5,504 nt of DNA, from NCBI GenBank assembly GCA_018063485.1, contig JAGPBG010000176.1:1-5504 (forward strand), read 5' to 3'. Positions within the stretch are counted from its first letter, which is position 1. Each line of letters opens with the position of its first letter. The translations under genes and the position numbers were made by a program. The notes under the pieces were generated by a model. That model had not been told where the DNA came from and did no database searches. It saw only the letters and a program-made list of their open reading frames with translations. The DNA comes from Cypionkella sp. GTDB taxonomy: Bacteria; Pseudomonadota; Alphaproteobacteria; Rhodobacterales; Rhodobacteraceae. This document shows, piece after piece, positions 1 through 5,504 of the stretch.

Positions 1-2493
1 GACCCCCACTATTTCGCCGTGCTGATCGGGGCGGGGGCAACCACCGTGAACGCCTATCTCGCGCAAGACACCGTGGCCGACCGTATCCGTCGCGGGCTTG
101 TCGAAGGCAGCCTGGTCGATGCGATGCGTCGCTATGGCGATGCGGTGGACGCGGGCCTGTTGAAGATCATGTCCAAGATGGGCATTTCGGTGATTTCCTC
201 CTATCGCGGCGGCTTGAATTTCGAGGCGGTAGGGCTCTCACGCGCCATGGTGGCCGAATATTTCCCAGGTATGCAAAGCCGTATCTCGGGCATTGGCCTG
301 CACGGCATCCAGCTAAAGGTGGAAGAAGTTCACGCCAAGGGCTGGCGCGGTGGCTCGGATGTGCTGCCGATTGGCGGCTTTTACAAGGCGCGGCGTTCGG
401 GTGAAAAGCACGCTTGGGAAGCGCAGACGATGCATATGTTGCAATCGGCCTGTGATCGCGCCAGCTATGATCTGTGGAAGCAATTCTCGGCTGCAATGCG
501 GGCCAATCCGCCAATCCATATCCGCGATCTGTTGGATATCAAACCCCTGGGCAAGCCGGTGCCAATCGAAGAGGTGGAAAGCATCACCTCGATCCGCAAA
601 CGCTTTGTAACGCCGGGAATGTCCTTGGGTGCCCTCAGCCCCGAGGCGCATAAGACGCTGAACATCGCCATGAACCGGATCGGCGCAAAATCCGACAGCG
701 GCGAGGGCGGCGAAGACCCTGCGCATTTCCTGCCCGAACCGAATGGCGACAACCCTTCGGCCAAGATCAAGCAGGTGGCATCGGGCCGCTTTGGCGTGAC
801 GGCGGAATATCTGAACGCCTGCGAGGAACTGGAAATCAAGGTTGCCCAGGGGGCCAAGCCCGGCGAGGGTGGCCAACTGCCCGGCATGAAGGTGACTGCG
901 CTGATCGCCCGCCTGCGCCATTCCACGCCGGGGGTGACGTTGATCTCGCCACCGCCGCATCACGACATCTATTCCATCGAAGACCTTGCGCAACTGATCT
1001 ATGACCTGAAACAGATCAACTCGCGCGCCAAGGTGACGGTAAAGCTGGTGTCCTCCTCTGGTGTTGGCACGATTGCCGCAGGTGTGGCCAAGGCCAAGGC
1101 AGATATCATCTTGATTTCGGGCCATAATGGCGGCACCGGGGCCAGCCCCGGCACCTCGATCAAATACGCAGGCCTGCCTTGGGAAATGGGCTTGACCGAG
1201 GCGCATCAGGTCTTGTCGATGAACAACCTGCGTGAGCGGATCACGCTGCGCACCGATGGCGGGCTGCGAACGGGCCGCGATATCGTGATGGCCGCGATGA
1301 TGGGGGCCGAGGAATACGGCATCGGCACCGCCGCCCTGATCGCCATGGGCTGCATCATGGTACGCCAGTGCCAATCGAACACCTGCCCGGTAGGTGTCTG
1401 CACCCAAGATGCGGCATTGCGCGCCAAGTTCACCGGATCCGCCGATAAGGTGGTCAATTTGATCACTTTCTACGCCCAGGAGGTGCGCGAGTTGCTCGCC
1501 AGTATCGGTGCGCGCTCGATGGATGAAATCATCGGGCGGGCTGATTTGCTTAGCCAGGTATCGCGCGGCTCGGCGCATCTGGATGATCTCGATCTGAATC
1601 CATTGCTGATTACCGTCGATGGGGCGTCGAAAATCACCTATGACCGCACCAAGCCGCGCAATGCGGTGCCCGATACTCTGGACGCTGAAATCGTCAAGGA
1701 CGGTGCGCGTTTCTTTGAGGAGGGCGAGAAGATGCAGCTTTCCTATGCGGTCAGGAACACCCACCGCACCATCGGTACCCGTGCCTCAAGCCATATCGTG
1801 CGCAAGTTCGGGATGAAAAACGGGCTGCAAGCGGATCACCTGACGGTAAAGCTGACAGGATCATGCGGGCAGTCGCTTGGTGCCTTTGCGGTGAATGGCT
1901 TGAAGATCGAAGTGCAGGGCGATGCAAATGACTATGTCGGCAAGGGCCTGTCGGGTGGTCTGATCGTTGTGCGCCCGCAAATGTCATCGCCGCTGAAGGC
2001 CGAGGAGAACACCATCATCGGCAACACCGTGCTTTATGGCGCCACGGCGGGGCATCTTTTCGCCGCTGGTCGTGCAGGGGAACGCTTTGCGGTGCGCAAC
2101 TCGGGGGCGTCGGTCGTGGTCGAGGGCTGTGGCTCGAACGGCTGCGAATATATGACCGGCGGCGTGGCGGTGATCATGGGACGGATCGGTGCAAATTTCG
2201 GCGCGGGGATGACCGGGGGGATGGCCTATGTCTATGATCCTTCGGGCGTGGCCGAGGATTTCATCAATCTCGAAGGCGTTGTCACCTGCGCTGTCAGCCA
2301 TCCGCATTGGGAGGCGCAACTGCGCGGGTTGATCGAGCGGCATGTTGCCGAGACCGGCAGTCGCCATGGCGCGCGCATATTGGCAGAATGGGCCAGCGAG
2401 CGGGCCAATTTCCTGCAAATCTGCCCCAAAGAGATGCTGAAACTGATCCCCTATCCGCTGTCTGACGAGGCGCAAAAGGTTCCGGCGGAATAA
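1..2493 (+). CDS. gltB: Glutamate synthase large (alpha) subunit, 5'-truncated by the window
   Basis: GltB makes two glutamates from glutamine and 2-oxoglutarate, working with the small subunit GltD in the cytoplasm. The frame is open from base 1, so 830 C-terminal residues are seen. The family is usually about 1,500 residues, so the N-terminal glutaminase domain and most of the central domain lie outside. Residues 1-170 are the end of the central domain. The FMN-binding synthase domain follows, with SDSGEGGEDPAHF from residue 231, a KPGEGGQLPG loop, SPPPHHDIYS and GGTGASPGTS. The 3Fe-4S cysteines are C451, C457 and C462 (C-x5-C-x4-C). The last 250 or so residues form the glycine-rich GXGXG beta-helix domain, including GCGSNGC near residue 709. 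The gene ends in tandem in-frame stops, TAA then TGA, just before a terminator. No frameshift or missing key residue is visible. An internal GTG at 19 is not the real start. Confidence 0.97.
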   Translation, partial: DPHYFAVLIGAGATTVNAYLAQDTVADRIRRGLVEGSLVDAMRRYGDAVDAGLLKIMSKMGISVISSYRGGLNFEAVGLSRAMVAEYFPGMQSRISGIGLHGIQLKVEEVHAKGWRGGSDVLPIGGFYKARRSGEKHAWEAQTMHMLQSACDRASYDLWKQFSAAMRANPPIHIRDLLDIKPLGKPVPIEEVESITSIRKRFVTPGMSLGALSPEAHKTLNIAMNRIGAKSDSGEGGEDPAHFLPEPNGDNPSAKIKQVASGRFGVTAEYLNACEELEIKVAQGAKPGEGGQLPGMKVTALIARLRHSTPGVTLISPPPHHDIYSIEDLAQLIYDLKQINSRAKVTVKLVSSSGVGTIAAGVAKAKADIILISGHNGGTGASPGTSIKYAGLPWEMGLTEAHQVLSMNNLRERITLRTDGGLRTGRDIVMAAMMGAEEYGIGTAALIAMGCIMVRQCQSNTCPVGVCTQDAALRAKFTGSADKVVNLITFYAQEVRELLASIGARSMDEIIGRADLLSQVSRGSAHLDDLDLNPLLITVDGASKITYDRTKPRNAVPDTLDAEIVKDGARFFEEGEKMQLSYAVRNTHRTIGTRASSHIVRKFGMKNGLQADHLTVKLTGSCGQSLGAFAVNGLKIEVQGDANDYVGKGLSGGLIVVRPQMSSPLKAEENTIIGNTVLYGATAGHLFAAGRAGERFAVRNSGASVVVEGCGSNGCEYMTGGVAVIMGRIGANFGAGMTGGMAYVYDPSGVAEDFINLEGVVTCAVSHPHWEAQLRGLIERHVAETGSRHGARILAEWASERANFLQICPKEMLKLIPYPLSDEAQKVPAE

Positions 2494-2498
2494 TGAGC

Positions 2499-2521
2499 AG
2501 GCCCCCGATGGGGGGCCTTTT
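2499..2521 (+). terminator. Rho-independent terminator of gltB
   Basis: AGGCCCCC (2499-2506) pairs perfectly with GGGGGCCT (2511-2518) around a GATG loop, and the run TTTT (2518-2521) closes it. The hairpin begins five bases after the gltB stop codon. The 8-bp GC-rich stem is strong but the T-run is short, so some read-through into mtgA is possible. Confidence 0.85.
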
Positions 2522-2571
2522 CAAGTCATCCCTGCTTGACCCCGGCTGTCAGTTCATGGACATGTTCGCGC

Positions 2572-3321
2572 ATGGTTCAGACTCCGAAATCTCGTTCCAG
2601 AAAGAAACCCGCCGCTGAGATGCAGGTTGGCCGCGCCGCGCCCAGGCGTTGGCGACTCTGGGTATGGATAAAGCGCGGGCTGGTCGGCTTGGCTGGATTT
2701 TACGCGGTTTTGATCCTGCTGTTCAGCTTTTTGCCGCCGCCGATCAATCTCTATCAGCTTTCCGAAGCCTGGCGCTTGGGCGGTATATCAAAAGACTGGA
2801 CGTCTTGGGAAAATATTGCCCCCAGCATGGGCCGTTCCGTTGTCGCTGGCGAAGATGCCAATTTCTGCCGGCACTGGGGCTTTGACATCGCCGCCATCAA
2901 ACTTGCGGCGGCCGAGGGGGCAAATCGCGGGGCCTCGACCTTGACGCAGCAAGTGGCCAAGAATGTGTTTCTTTGGCAGGGCCGGTCCTGGGTGCGAAAG
3001 GCAATGGAGGCGATGCTGACCCCTGCGATCGAGCTGGTCTGGTCAAAGCAGCGCATTCTTGAGGTTTATCTGAATGTTGCAGAGTTTGGCGATGGTATCT
3101 TTGGGGTGCAAGCCGCCGCACAGCACTATTTTGGCGTCAATGCCGCCGATCTCAGCCCATCTCAGGCCGCGCGTCTTGCCGCCGTGCTGCCCGACCCCAA
3201 AGGCCGCAATCCTGCCAAACCCTCCGCCTTTGTCAAACGGCGCGCCGGAGCAATTCTATCTGGCGCAGACACAATTGCCGCCGATGGGCGCGCCGACTGT
3301 TTTCAGTATGGCGTGCCTTAA
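2572..3321 (+). CDS. mtgA: Monofunctional biosynthetic peptidoglycan transglycosylase (GT51)
   Basis: MtgA polymerises lipid II into glycan strands at the periplasmic face of the inner membrane and has no transpeptidase domain. The 249 residues match the family's usual length of about 240. A basic cytoplasmic tail (residues 6-35, rich in K and R) precedes one membrane segment at about 36-55. The GT51 domain follows: GED-x2-F-x2-H-x-G with catalytic E94, then STLTQQ (122-127), KNVFLW (130-135), RKAMEA with E146, and RILEVYLNVAEFGDG (161-175). ATG 2572 is chosen. The frame can extend to TTG 2536, but that sits in the intergenic stretch just after the terminator and adds 12 residues unlike the family. 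Only a weak GGA lies 11 bases upstream of the ATG, so the start is not settled; ATG 2620 is a second option. No convincing promoter is visible: TTGACC at 2536 has no matching -10. The stop overlaps that of the convergent dehydrogenase gene. Confidence 0.95.
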   Translation: MVQTPKSRSRKKPAAEMQVGRAAPRRWRLWVWIKRGLVGLAGFYAVLILLFSFLPPPINLYQLSEAWRLGGISKDWTSWENIAPSMGRSVVAGEDANFCRHWGFDIAAIKLAAAEGANRGASTLTQQVAKNVFLWQGRSWVRKAMEAMLTPAIELVWSKQRILEVYLNVAEFGDGIFGVQAAAQHYFGVNAADLSPSQAARLAAVLPDPKGRNPAKPSAFVKRRAGAILSGADTIAADGRADCFQYGVP

Positions 3322-4613
3322 CTCTTGGCCTGCAACCGATCCAGGCGAAGCTGCGCTGCGCGACGGTGACCCTCAAGCCCTTCGCTGGCACTTTGTCGCG
3401 TGGCCGGTCCCGCTACAGCTCTGACGCCTTCGGGTGTAAGCCATTGGTGGGTTGCGATCTTGACATAGGCCCCGACCCACAGGCCCCCGGTATAACGGCC
3501 GGCAGCCATGGTGGGCAGCGTGTGATTGGTGCCGGAACACTTGTCGGAATAGACCACGCTGGCCAACTCGCCGATAAACAACGATCCATAATTGCGCAAT
3601 TCCTTGGCAAACTCCATCGCATCGGCGGTGTGAACCTGAAGATGCTCGGCGGCGATCCAATCGGAACAGGCGATCATCGTGGCCTTGTCCTTGCACAGCG
3701 CAATCTCTCCATAGTCGCGCCACGCCTGCCCAGCCGTTGCGGCGGTGGAAAGGGTTGCAAGCTGACGCTCAACCTCTGCCAGCACGGCTTTGCCCAGCGT
3801 TACGTCGGTGGTGATCAGCCCGACACGGGTGCGCACGTCATGCTCTGCCTGCGCCAACAGGTCAGTGGCGATCATTTCGGCATCGCCGGTGTGATCGGCA
3901 AGGATATAGATCTCTGAGGGGCCAGCCAGTTGATCAATCCCAACCGGGCCGAAAACCTGACGCTTCGCCTCATTCACAAAGGCATTGCCGGGGCCGACGA
4001 TCTTGTCAACGCGGGGCACGGATTCGGTGCCATAGGCAAGGGCGGCAATGGCCTGCGCGCCACCGATGCGGAAAATGCGGTGCGCGCCGGAAAGGTGGCA
4101 CCCGGCAATCATCGCCGGATGCGCGTTTGGCGGCAAGCAGGCGATCACCTCATCCACTCCGGCCACGAGTGCCGGCACAATTGTCATGATCGGCGCCGAT
4201 AGCAGCGGATAGCGCCCGCCGGGCACATAGCACCCGACCCGCTGGATCGGAATAACGCGATGCCCCATATGCACGCCGGGCAGGGTTTCCACATCGTCGA
4301 GCGCGCCAATTGTCGCAAGCTGTGCCTGTGCAAAGCGGCGAACATTGGCGATGGCAAATTCGGTATCCTTGCGGGTTTTCGGATCAAGTGCGGCCAGCGC
4401 CGCTTCACGCTCGGTTTGCGTAACCTCAAACTGCGCAAGATCGGCTTTGTCGAACTGCACTGAATAGGCGCGCACTGCCGCGTCGCCCTGGTTGCGCACA
4501 TCAGACAGGATCTTGGCAACCGTCGCTTCGACTGTCGAGGAGTCGGACAAACTGTCGCGCCCCGCTGCCTTGAGGAAAGTCACGCCGGAAACAGGATTTC
4601 TTGACTTGGTCAT
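3318..4613 (-). CDS. Histidinol dehydrogenase family protein, probably an HpsN-type paralogue
   Basis: This 431-residue HisD-superfamily enzyme should be a zinc- and NAD-dependent dehydrogenase that oxidises a primary alcohol through the aldehyde to the acid. With E. coli HisD as reference and a steady offset of three, the zinc ligands are Q255, H258, D357 and H416, the catalytic pair is E323-H324, and H364 and E411 are kept. PGGRYPLLSAP, FRIGGAQAIAALAYGTES, DKIVGPGNAFVNEAKRQVFG and AGPSE are family blocks. The C-terminal half (NYGSLFIGELASVVYSDKCSG, TGGLWVGAYVKIATHQWL, EGLEGHRRAAQLRL) differs from biosynthetic HisD. As I recall the family, it resembles HpsN, the sulfopropanediol 3-dehydrogenase. 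No other his gene is visible, and a HTH-cupin regulator lies 112 bases upstream on the same strand, which suits a catabolic role. ATG 4613 has a good ribosome binding site. Automatic annotation would probably call this hisD. Family membership is firm; the substrate is inferred. Confidence 0.93.
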   Translation of the reverse strand: MTKSRNPVSGVTFLKAAGRDSLSDSSTVEATVAKILSDVRNQGDAAVRAYSVQFDKADLAQFEVTQTEREAALAALDPKTRKDTEFAIANVRRFAQAQLATIGALDDVETLPGVHMGHRVIPIQRVGCYVPGGRYPLLSAPIMTIVPALVAGVDEVIACLPPNAHPAMIAGCHLSGAHRIFRIGGAQAIAALAYGTESVPRVDKIVGPGNAFVNEAKRQVFGPVGIDQLAGPSEIYILADHTGDAEMIATDLLAQAEHDVRTRVGLITTDVTLGKAVLAEVERQLATLSTAATAGQAWRDYGEIALCKDKATMIACSDWIAAEHLQVHTADAMEFAKELRNYGSLFIGELASVVYSDKCSGTNHTLPTMAAGRYTGGLWVGAYVKIATHQWLTPEGVRAVAGPATRQSASEGLEGHRRAAQLRLDRLQAKS

Positions 4614-4620
4614 TTCTACG

Positions 4621-4627
4621 CCCCCCT
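4621..4627 (-). promoter_or_regulatory. Ribosome binding site of the HisD-family gene
   Basis: On the - strand AGGGGGG lies seven bases before the ATG at 4613. It is a strong purine-rich Shine-Dalgarno-like site with proper spacing and fixes that start codon. Confidence 0.75.
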
Positions 4628-4663
4628 AAATTCAAAACCGAGCATAGGGCCCTGATTAGCGTG

Positions 4664-4677
4664 CTGTTGGCTGTTGG
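4664..4677. repeat. Tandem 7-bp direct repeat in the regulator-dehydrogenase spacer
   Basis: CTGTTGG occurs twice head to tail (4664-4670 and 4671-4677), in the 112-base spacer upstream of the dehydrogenase gene. A perfect 8-bp palindrome, AGGGCCCT, lies nearby at 4646-4653. Either could be a binding site in the leader, but both are short enough to be chance. No terminator hairpin is seen in this spacer, so read-through from the regulator gene is expected. Confidence 0.3.
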
Positions 4678-4697
4678 GTCAAACCATGCGACGGTCT

Positions 4698-4711
4698 TGA
4701 TGAATATACTA
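4698..4711 (-). promoter_or_regulatory. Possible internal promoter -10 / shared element before the dehydrogenase gene
   Basis: On the - strand TAGTAT (4711-4706) runs into ATATTCATCA (4707-4698). The same layout, TATAAT running into ATATTCACCA, is found at 5301-5288 before the regulator gene; 11 of 14 bases agree. This suggests a second start site for the dehydrogenase or a shared operator. There is no good -35 hexamer, so the call is tentative. Confidence 0.35.
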
Positions 4712-4725
4712 TCCGCCACCAAAGG

Positions 4726-5271
4726 CTAATAGCTGGGTGGTGTGATGGCAGAAACGATTTCACCCGTGGTTTTCCCGACATTGCGAAAGCTATGCCCCTC
4801 ACGGCTGTCGAAATAATAGCCATCACCGGGGCCAAGCACGGCGACGCGTTCACCAACCGTAACTTCTATATGACCCGATAGCACGATACCCGCTTCCTGC
4901 GCTTCATGGTGAAGCCCCGCGCCGCTACTGGCACCAATCTGATAGCTTTCTTTCAGGAATTGGAATCTTCGATTCGGATGGTTCAACCCTATGATCCGAT
5001 ACGATATCCCGCTTTCGTTCCCTATTTCGGGTTGATCGGCAAGCCGATAGAACGGGTTGATCGCGCCTTGGGGCTCATCGGACAAGAACCCGATCAAGGT
5101 GCTGCCCATTGCCTCAAGAATAGCGCCAAGCGTATCGAGCGAGGGGCTGACGCGATCACGTTCGATCAGGGAGATCGTTGAATGTGAAACGCCCGAGCGC
5201 AAGGAAAGCACTCTGATCGACAGTTGCCGCCGCAGCCTTAACACTTTTAGCCGCCCGCCAATCTTTGCCAT
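4726..5271 (-). CDS. HTH-cupin transcriptional regulator (XRE N-terminus, PuuR/SutR type)
   Basis: This 181-residue protein joins an N-terminal Cro/C1-type helix-turn-helix (about residues 5-62, recognition helix near SHSTISLIERDR, 29-40) to a C-terminal small-molecule-sensing cupin barrel (about 105-178). Cupin motif 1 is H121-H122-x3-E126-x6-G133; motif 2 is the H160-x3-N164 part of EGHSFRN. The length fits the PuuR/SutR-like family, whose members usually control nearby catabolic genes. ATG 5271 is chosen over the in-frame TTG 5307: the HTH then starts as usual with MAKIGGRLK, and a perfect TATAAT at 5301-5296 would put the TTG outside the mRNA. The ribosome site is imperfect: GGAAG lies only one base before the ATG and GGA ten bases before. 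The gene lies upstream of, and in line with, the dehydrogenase gene, and is divergent from the reading frame at 5446, so it probably controls one or both. The ligand is unknown. Confidence 0.9.
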   Translation of the reverse strand: MAKIGGRLKVLRLRRQLSIRVLSLRSGVSHSTISLIERDRVSPSLDTLGAILEAMGSTLIGFLSDEPQGAINPFYRLADQPEIGNESGISYRIIGLNHPNRRFQFLKESYQIGASSGAGLHHEAQEAGIVLSGHIEVTVGERVAVLGPGDGYYFDSREGHSFRNVGKTTGEIVSAITPPSY

Positions 5272-5295
5272 TCTTCCGCAGTCCAAGTGGTGAAT

Positions 5296-5324
5296 ATTAT
5301 AGATCAAGGCGGTATTTCAAGCTG
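5296..5324 (-). promoter_or_regulatory. Candidate promoter of the regulator gene
   Basis: On the - strand a perfect TATAAT lies at 5301-5296. It predicts a start near 5289 and a leader of about 18 bases before ATG 5271. The -35 position at 17-base spacing is CAGCTT (5324-5319), a poor match, and it falls inside a palindrome. A promoter with a good -10 and a weak, operator-covered -35 suits autoregulation or an activator. Confidence 0.5.
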
Positions 5325-5328
5325 AAAT
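5314..5328. promoter_or_regulatory. 15-bp palindrome, candidate operator of the HTH-cupin regulator
   Basis: ATTTCA (5314-5319) and TGAAAT (5323-5328) are perfect inverted arms around AGC. The site covers the -35 position of the regulator's own promoter, about 43-57 bases upstream of its ATG. A further GAAAT (5337-5341) repeats the right arm 13 bases on. Size, symmetry and place fit a dimeric HTH operator; binding is inferred. Confidence 0.5.
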
Positions 5329-5385
5329 GCAATAAAGAAATGGTCAGTTTGGCCGGATGCAGGGGGATTGGCCCGCTTGCATAGC

Positions 5386-5418
5386 TTGACAAAAAAAAGG
5401 CGGCGCGCGTCATATGAT
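5386..5418 (+). promoter_or_regulatory. Candidate divergent promoter reading right
   Basis: A perfect TTGACA lies at 5386-5391, followed by an A-run. The -10 is unclear: TCATAT (5410-5415) has an 18-base spacer but matches only half the consensus, while TATGAT (5413-5418) matches well but with a 21-base spacer. A palindrome, TCATATGA (5410-5417), covers the -10 region. A start near 5420-5425 would lie just before the reading frame at 5446. Confidence 0.4.
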
Positions 5419-5428
5419 GATCGCCTTT
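5391..5428 (-). terminator. Inverted repeat with T-run on the - strand, possible terminator
   Basis: On the - strand AAAGGCG (5428-5422) can pair with CGCCTTT (5402-5396), which runs on into a total of eight Ts ending at 5391. The 19-base loop holds a smaller TCAT-CAT-ATGA hairpin. This would stop leftward transcripts entering from the right, or insulate the regulator. The same bases overlap the candidate rightward promoter, so the two readings compete. Confidence 0.3.
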
Positions 5429-5445
5429 GGGTCGACTTCGAGTGA

Positions 5446-5504
5446 ATGTTGAAAGACGCTTTGCAAAGAGACAGCAGCACGTTAATTGGAACGCTGTTGC
5501 AAGT
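5446..5504 (+). CDS. Start of a possible HpcH/HpaI-family aldolase, cut by the window end
   Basis: Only 19 residues are visible: MLKDALQRDSSTLIGTLLQ, open to the last base. The pattern L-K-x2-L, a short polar turn, then (L/I)-I-G-T matches how many HpcH/HpaI-family class II aldolases begin (LK..L..G...LGT). These enzymes cleave or form 2-oxo-acid aldols with pyruvate as one product. An in-frame TGA lies directly before the ATG, so 5446 is the first possible ATG start. The ribosome site is poor: only a GAG three bases away. The frame lies downstream of a candidate TTGACA promoter and divergent from the HTH-cupin regulator, a usual layout for a controlled catabolic gene. A GTG frame at 5442 is also open to the end and cannot be excluded. 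The assignment rests on a very short match and is tentative. Confidence 0.35.
   Translation, partial: MLKDALQRDSSTLIGTLLQ

Noticed and set aside
313..1764. 483-codon open frame on the - strand antisense to gltB
   Set aside because: It lies wholly inside a confidently identified gltB. Its translation is rich in H, R, Q and G with no recognisable domain, as expected for an antisense shadow in GC-rich coding DNA.
2536..2564. TTGACC as a -35 for an mtgA promoter
   Set aside because: The -10 position at 17 bases is GACATG, matching only two of six consensus bases.
2536..2571. TTG-initiated N-terminal extension of mtgA
   Set aside because: The 12 extra residues (including SSWTC) do not look like MtgA, there is no ribosome site before the TTG, and the TTG falls just after the gltB terminator.
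3366..3917. 183-codon + strand frame inside the dehydrogenase gene
   Set aside because: It is antisense to the conserved HisD-family catalytic region and has no family motif or ribosome binding site.
5272..5307. TTG start extending the regulator by 12 residues
   Set aside because: It lies upstream of a perfect TATAAT and would be outside the mRNA; the ATG at 5271 gives the usual HTH-cupin N-terminus.
5349..5382. Repeated TTGGCC (5349 and 5368) and ATGCA/TGCAT inverted pair (5357 and 5378)
   Set aside because: Five- and six-base matches are expected by chance in a region of this size; there is no symmetry with the better operator candidate.
5308..5504. Two - strand frames open across the right edge (about 65 codons each)
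   Set aside because: They cross the divergent control region, show no family motif, contain low-quality runs such as FFF and CCC, and need a start outside the window.

Overview
The window looks like chromosomal DNA from an alphaproteobacterium, most likely a Rhodobacteraceae/Roseobacter-type organism. The support is a fairly GC-rich base composition, alphaproteobacterial-style GltB and MtgA sequences, and a HisD paralogue of a type common in marine roseobacters. This placement rests on family knowledge, not on a database search.

Left part, + strand (1-3321). The window opens inside gltB, the large subunit of glutamate synthase. Its C-terminal 830 residues are present: the end of the central domain, the FMN/3Fe-4S synthase domain and the GXGXG domain. 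A compact intrinsic terminator follows at 2499-2521. Next is mtgA (2572-3321), a membrane-anchored monofunctional peptidoglycan glycosyltransferase. These are housekeeping genes for nitrogen assimilation and cell-wall synthesis.

Right part, mainly - strand (3318-5504). A HisD-superfamily dehydrogenase gene (4613 down to 3318) converges on mtgA, and the two stop codons overlap in one TTAA. It keeps all the HisD catalytic and zinc positions. Its C-terminal half, however, reads like the HpsN (sulfopropanediol 3-dehydrogenase) branch rather than true histidinol dehydrogenase, and no other his gene is visible. Upstream on the same strand is a HTH-cupin regulator of the PuuR/SutR type (5271 down to 4726). 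Beyond it lies a 174-base divergent control region. It holds a perfect TATAAT for the regulator, a 15-bp palindrome over the matching -35 position, a rightward TTGACA and further inverted repeats. A rightward reading frame then starts at 5446 and leaves the window after 19 residues; its N-terminus resembles the start of HpcH/HpaI-family aldolases.

The right half therefore looks like the edge of an accessory catabolic locus: a small-ligand regulator, an NAD-dependent alcohol-to-acid dehydrogenase and possibly a divergent aldolase, placed next to a conserved gltB-mtgA block. The substrate cannot be read from the sequence; sulfonates such as dihydroxypropanesulfonate are one candidate. I see no mobile element, CRISPR array, tRNA or rRNA. 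No stretch longer than 300 bases lacks a gene.
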